Below, piece after piece: positions 60,531 through 64,000 of a stretch of DNA of 64,000 bases. This stretch comes from Streptomyces sp. 135. Lineage in GTDB: Bacteria > Actinomycetota > Actinomycetes > Streptomycetales > Streptomycetaceae. Location: positions 8,673,415 through 8,737,414 of the forward strand of contig NZ_CP075691.1 in assembly GCF_020026305.1 (NCBI RefSeq), written 5' to 3'. Every line of letters starts with the position of its first letter. The first letter of the stretch is position 1. The notes under the pieces are model-generated. The model was not told the origin of the DNA. It searched no databases and worked only from the letters and a program-made list of their open reading frames with translations. The position numbers and the translations under genes were made by a program.

Positions 60531-63500
60531 ATGACGGTGGCTTGGCCGAAGACGGACGCGTTCGCCATCGTGGGCCTGGGGTGTCGGCTGCCCGGCGGGA
60601 TCACGGATCTGGCCGGATTGTGGGAAGCGCTGGAAGCCGGGCGGGACTTGGTCGGGACGGTGCCGGAGGACCGGTTCGAGGCCGGGCGGTTCGTCGATAC
60701 GGCGATGGCGCGGCCCGGCAAGTCGTACACCGCCCGGGGCGGGTTCCTCCCCGACATCGCCGGGTTCGACGCGGCCTACTTCGGGATCTCTCCGCGCGAA
60801 GCGGCCCAGATGGACCCGCAGCACCGCCTGTTGCTGGAGACGACCGTCGAGGCGCTGGACGACGCGGGCATCGACCCCGGCACGCTGTCGGGCTCCGACA
60901 CCTGCGTGTTCATCGGTGTCTCGGACTTCTCCTACGGCGGCCTGCAGATGACCAGCCGACAGATGAACGCCTATTCCATGGCCGGTGGCGCGCACGCGAT
61001 CGCGGCGAACAGGCTCTCGCACTTCTTCGACCTGCGCGGGCCGAGCATGGCGATCGACACGGCCTGCTCCTCGTCGCTGGTCGCCGTGGAGCGTGCCTGC
61101 CGGGAACTGGCCTCGGGCGGCAGCCGCGTGGCACTGGCGGGTGGCGTCAACGTCCTGCTGAACCCGAGCGGCTTCGTCGGGTTCAGCCAGGCGTCCATGC
61201 TGTCCAAGCGGGGCCGCTGCGCGGCGTTCTCGGCGGATGCCGACGGGTTCGTCAGGGCCGAGGGCGCGGGTGTGGTCGTACTGAAGCCGCTGGCCGACGC
61301 TGTGGCCGCCGGGGACCGGATCCACGGCGTGATCGCCGCGGCCGGCAGCAACTGCGACGGGCGCACCCCTGGACTGGCGCTGCCCAGCGCGCAGGCGCAG
61401 GAGGACTTGCTGCGACAGGTGTACGAGCGGGCGGGCATCGCCCCCGATGAGGTGGCGTACGTGGAGGCGCACGGCACGGGTACGCAGGCAGGTGACCCGG
61501 CCGAGTGCCTGGCGCTGGGCCAGGTGCTGGGCGCCGCGCGGACGGCGGGGCCCCTGCCCATCGGGTCGGTGAAGTCCAACGTCGGTCATCTGGAACCCGC
61601 CTCGGGCATGGCGGGGCTGTTCAAAGCCCTGGTAGTGCTGCGCCACGGCACGATCCCGGCCTCACTCCACTTGGACCCGCTCAACCCGCACATCGACTTC
61701 GCCGGGCTGGGACTGGAGCCGGTCGGGAGGGCGCGCCCCCTGGTGTCGCGTGCAGGCCGGTGTTTCGTGGGTGTCAACTCCTTCGGGTTCGGCGGCGCGA
61801 ATGCCCATGTGGTCATCGGCAGGCCGCCGAGCACCGCTCCCCGCACAGACATCAAAGCGGAGCGCGAGCTGCCGGTGATCGCTTCGGGTCGCACCCCGCA
61901 GGCGGCCGAGGCGGCGGCGCGGCGGCTGGCCGCACGGCTGACGGGCGCCACGGCGCGGGAGTTCTACGACATCGCGGCCACGACGAGTGTGCGTCGGGCC
62001 AGGCATCGACACCGTCGGGTGGCCCTCGCTTCGACGCCGCACGAGGCGGCGCGGCTCCTGCCAGGTGAGGGAGCGACGGGTGAGGCTGTGCGGCGCGGCC
62101 AGGTCTGCCTGGTCTTCGCGGGCAATGGTTCGCAGTGGGCGGGCATGGGGGCCGACCTTCTGGACGCGGACGCGGTCTTCCGTGCCGAGGTGGAGGCGGT
62201 CGACACCGGGCTGGCACCCCGGCTCGGCTGGTCGGTCGCCGACCAGATGCGCCGGCCTGTGGACGAGTGGGGGCTGGCGTCCACGGAGGTGGCGCAGCCG
62301 CTGCTGTTCACGGTGCAGGCCGGGATCACCGCGGTGCTGCGCGAGCGGGGCGTGCGGTGGGAACTCGCCCTCGGGCACAGCGTCGGCGAGGTGGCCGCCG
62401 CGTACGCCGTCGGCGCGTTGACGCTTGCCGAAGCGGCGCGGGTGATCGCCGAGCGTGGCCGGGCCCAGGCGGCCACGGCCGGCCGCGGCCGGATGGCGGC
62501 GGTGGGGCTGGCGGCGTCCGAGGCCGAGAGGGTGCTGGAGGCGTACCCCGGCCTGGTCGTGGCGGCGGTGAACAGCGCCAGGGACGTGACGGTCGCCGGG
62601 CCACAGGCGCGGCTGAAGTCGCTGGGGGAGGACTTGGCGGCCCGGGACGTGTTCTTCCGGCTCATGGACCTCGACTACGCCTTCCACAGCCCAGCCATGG
62701 AAGCGGTTCGCAAGCCTCTGGCCGCCGGCCTCGCCGGGCTGGCCCCGCGGGGAAGCTCTGAGCAGCTGGTCTCCACCGTGACCGGCGGGTCGGTGCCCAC
62801 GACCGGTCTGGACGCCGACTACTGGTGGCGCAACGTGCGCGAACCGGTCCGGTTCGCCGACGCCGTCGGCCACGCCCTGGACACCGGCGCCGACGTGCTG
62901 CTGGAGGTCGGCCCGCACCCGGTCCTGCGTACGTACCTGCGCCGGATCACCACCGGACGCGAGCAGGTGGCCGTCCTCCCGACGCTGTGCCGGGATGCCG
63001 CAGGGCCCGCCGCGCTGCGCAGGTCGGCCGAGGCCCTGGTCGCCGCCGGGGCGGATCTCGACTGGGCGCGTTGGTTCCCCCGCCCCGCCCGGGTGGCGGA
63101 GCTTCCCGCCTACCCCTGGCAGCGGAAGCGGTACTGGAGCGGCACCCCGCAGCACTGGATCATCAGCAGCGGGAACGGACGGCTGGACCACCCGCTGCTG
63201 GGTGAGCGGCTGCCGACGGCGGAGCCCTCCTGGCAGGGGCCCGTCGAACCGACACTGGTGCCCTGGCTGGCCGACCACAAGGTGGCCGGCTCCGTGGTGT
63301 TCCCCGCGGCCGGTTTCGCCGAGATGGCCCTGTCCGCCGGGCGACGGGTGCTGGACGGCCCGGTGGAGCTGTCCTGGCTCGAGGTCAGCCGCCCGCTGGT
63401 CGTCCCGTGGGATCGGGCCGGTGACGTACGCGTACAACTGGCGTTCTCCCCTGAGGACGGCATGGTGTCCATCACCAGCACCGAGGCCGCCGACGGCATC

Positions 63501-64000
63501 GAGGACGACGGCACACAGCCCCGCCCGCACGCCCGGTGCCGGGTACGTGAGCTGATCGGCCGGCCGCCCGGGCGGATCGACCTGGCCGAGGTGCGGGCCC
63601 GCTGCGCCCGCCGCGGTGACGCAGACGCCCTGTATCCCGAACTGGCCGCCGCCGGACTGGACTACGGGCCCGCTTTCCGGCAACTGGTGCGGCTGCACGC
63701 CGGGGACGGGGAAGCGCTGGCCGCCTACCGGCACACCACGGACACCGCCGACACCGCGCGGTACGTGGTGCACCCGGCGCTGCTGGACGGCGCGCTCCAG
63801 GCGTGCGTGCCGCTCGTCATCGCCCGGACGGGTGGCGGGCAGGCGTGGCTTCCGGCCTCCATCGGGGGCGTACGCGTCTGGCGCAGCCCGTCCCCGACCG
63901 GCATGCTGCACGTCCGTGACCGCACACGCGGCACCGCCGAACTCTGCTTCGACGTGACCGTCACAGACCCGGACGGCAGCGTCACGGCCGAGCTCGACGG
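60531..64000 (+). CDS. Type I polyketide synthase, KS-AT-DH..., incomplete at window end
   Basis: An open frame runs from ATG 60531 to the last base (1,156 codons, no stop). The KS (about 10-430) has Cys179 in IDTACSSSLVAVERA, EAHGTGTQAGD and KSNVGHLEPASG. The AT (about 520-830) has FAGNGSQWAGMG, GHSVGEVAAAYA and YAFHSP, most like malonyl-type. A DH starts near 880 with LADHKVAGSVVFPAAGF and has its second half HPALLDGALQ, so both catalytic residues are present. The layout is that of a highly reducing iterative or modular PKS; later domains lie outside. It may be part of the same pathway as the 19-42 kb cluster, or a second one. Confidence 0.93.
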   Translation, partial: MTVAWPKTDAFAIVGLGCRLPGGITDLAGLWEALEAGRDLVGTVPEDRFEAGRFVDTAMARPGKSYTARGGFLPDIAGFDAAYFGISPREAAQMDPQHRLLLETTVEALDDAGIDPGTLSGSDTCVFIGVSDFSYGGLQMTSRQMNAYSMAGGAHAIAANRLSHFFDLRGPSMAIDTACSSSLVAVERACRELASGGSRVALAGGVNVLLNPSGFVGFSQASMLSKRGRCAAFSADADGFVRAEGAGVVVLKPLADAVAAGDRIHGVIAAAGSNCDGRTPGLALPSAQAQEDLLRQVYERAGIAPDEVAYVEAHGTGTQAGDPAECLALGQVLGAARTAGPLPIGSVKSNVGHLEPASGMAGLFKALVVLRHGTIPASLHLDPLNPHIDFAGLGLEPVGRARPLVSRAGRCFVGVNSFGFGGANAHVVIGRPPSTAPRTDIKAERELPVIASGRTPQAAEAAARRLAARLTGATAREFYDIAATTSVRRARHRHRRVALASTPHEAARLLPGEGATGEAVRRGQVCLVFAGNGSQWAGMGADLLDADAVFRAEVEAVDTGLAPRLGWSVADQMRRPVDEWGLASTEVAQPLLFTVQAGITAVLRERGVRWELALGHSVGEVAAAYAVGALTLAEAARVIAERGRAQAATAGRGRMAAVGLAASEAERVLEAYPGLVVAAVNSARDVTVAGPQARLKSLGEDLAARDVFFRLMDLDYAFHSPAMEAVRKPLAAGLAGLAPRGSSEQLVSTVTGGSVPTTGLDADYWWRNVREPVRFADAVGHALDTGADVLLEVGPHPVLRTYLRRITTGREQVAVLPTLCRDAAGPAALRRSAEALVAAGADLDWARWFPRPARVAELPAYPWQRKRYWSGTPQHWIISSGNGRLDHPLLGERLPTAEPSWQGPVEPTLVPWLADHKVAGSVVFPAAGFAEMALSAGRRVLDGPVELSWLEVSRPLVVPWDRAGDVRVQLAFSPEDGMVSITSTEAADGIEDDGTQPRPHARCRVRELIGRPPGRIDLAEVRARCARRGDADALYPELAAAGLDYGPAFRQLVRLHAGDGEALAAYRHTTDTADTARYVVHPALLDGALQACVPLVIARTGGGQAWLPASIGGVRVWRSPSPTGMLHVRDRTRGTAELCFDVTVTDPDGSVTAELD

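Noticed and set aside
1..64000. tRNA, rRNA or riboswitch genes
   Set aside because: No cloverleaf with conserved TTCGAATC-type arms and no recognisable riboswitch core was found by eye; a tRNAscan-SE or Infernal run would be decisive.

Overview
The window is high-GC actinobacterial DNA. Codon bias, GTG/TTG starts, a SpoIIE/RsbW-type phosphatase, a PhoX-like Tat protein, a DUF574 methyltransferase and a telomere-associated (Tap) gene fragment all point to Streptomyces or a close relative. The Tap fragment and the insertion-sequence debris suggest a chromosome arm or linear replicon. No tRNA, rRNA or CRISPR array was seen.

Region 1 (1-14.9 kb) holds unrelated single genes: an NADP glutamate dehydrogenase, a sirtuin, a DUF3253 protein, a Tat-exported PhoX-like protein, a large sensor phosphatase, a frameshifted barstar-family gene and a flavin reductase. 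It also holds the wreckage of an aromatic-ester locus (a tannase fragment and a scrambled MHS transporter), a secreted alpha/beta hydrolase, an EEP nuclease and a secreted ricin-like lectin. Region 2 (14.2-18.9 kb) is an export unit: a TetR repressor, two inverted-repeat operators, an MMPL exporter and a DHA2 MFS exporter.

Region 3 (18.99-42.3 kb) is an intact biosynthetic gene cluster. Eleven minus-strand genes overlap or nearly touch, from a GNAT enzyme through an SDR, fatty-acyl-AMP ligase, ACP, two short PKSs, an aminotransferase/acyl-thioester reductase fusion, an SRPBCC protein, a halogenase-like flavoenzyme and a membrane desaturase to a P450. A divergent plus-strand unit carries KASIII, ACP, KASII and a CPA2 antiporter. 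My inference is as follows: the ligase loads a fatty acid on an ACP; the KS/ACP sets and PKSs elongate it; the fusion protein releases it by reduction to an aldehyde and transamination to an amine; and the flavoenzyme, desaturase and P450 tailor it. No thioesterase is visible. The product would be a lipid- or polyketide-amine (alkaloid-like) compound that I cannot name.

Region 4 (42.3-60.3 kb) is accessory. It includes a carbonic anhydrase, the Tap fragment, an IS5-type element that seems to carry an Imm1 immunity gene, an AT-rich fungal-like thioredoxin lacking its first active-site Cys, a tiny hydrophobic ORF and a MITE-like repeat. A complete 1,046-bp IS, a lipoprotein, a methyltransferase, a flavin monooxygenase, a serine hydrolase and several multiply frameshifted genes follow. 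An IS630 gene is split by a 725-bp element carrying a DUF1877 gene, and a beta-propeller protein and a group II intron maturase remnant complete the region. Region 5 (60.5 kb to the end) is the start of a third type I PKS (KS-AT-DH) that runs off the window.
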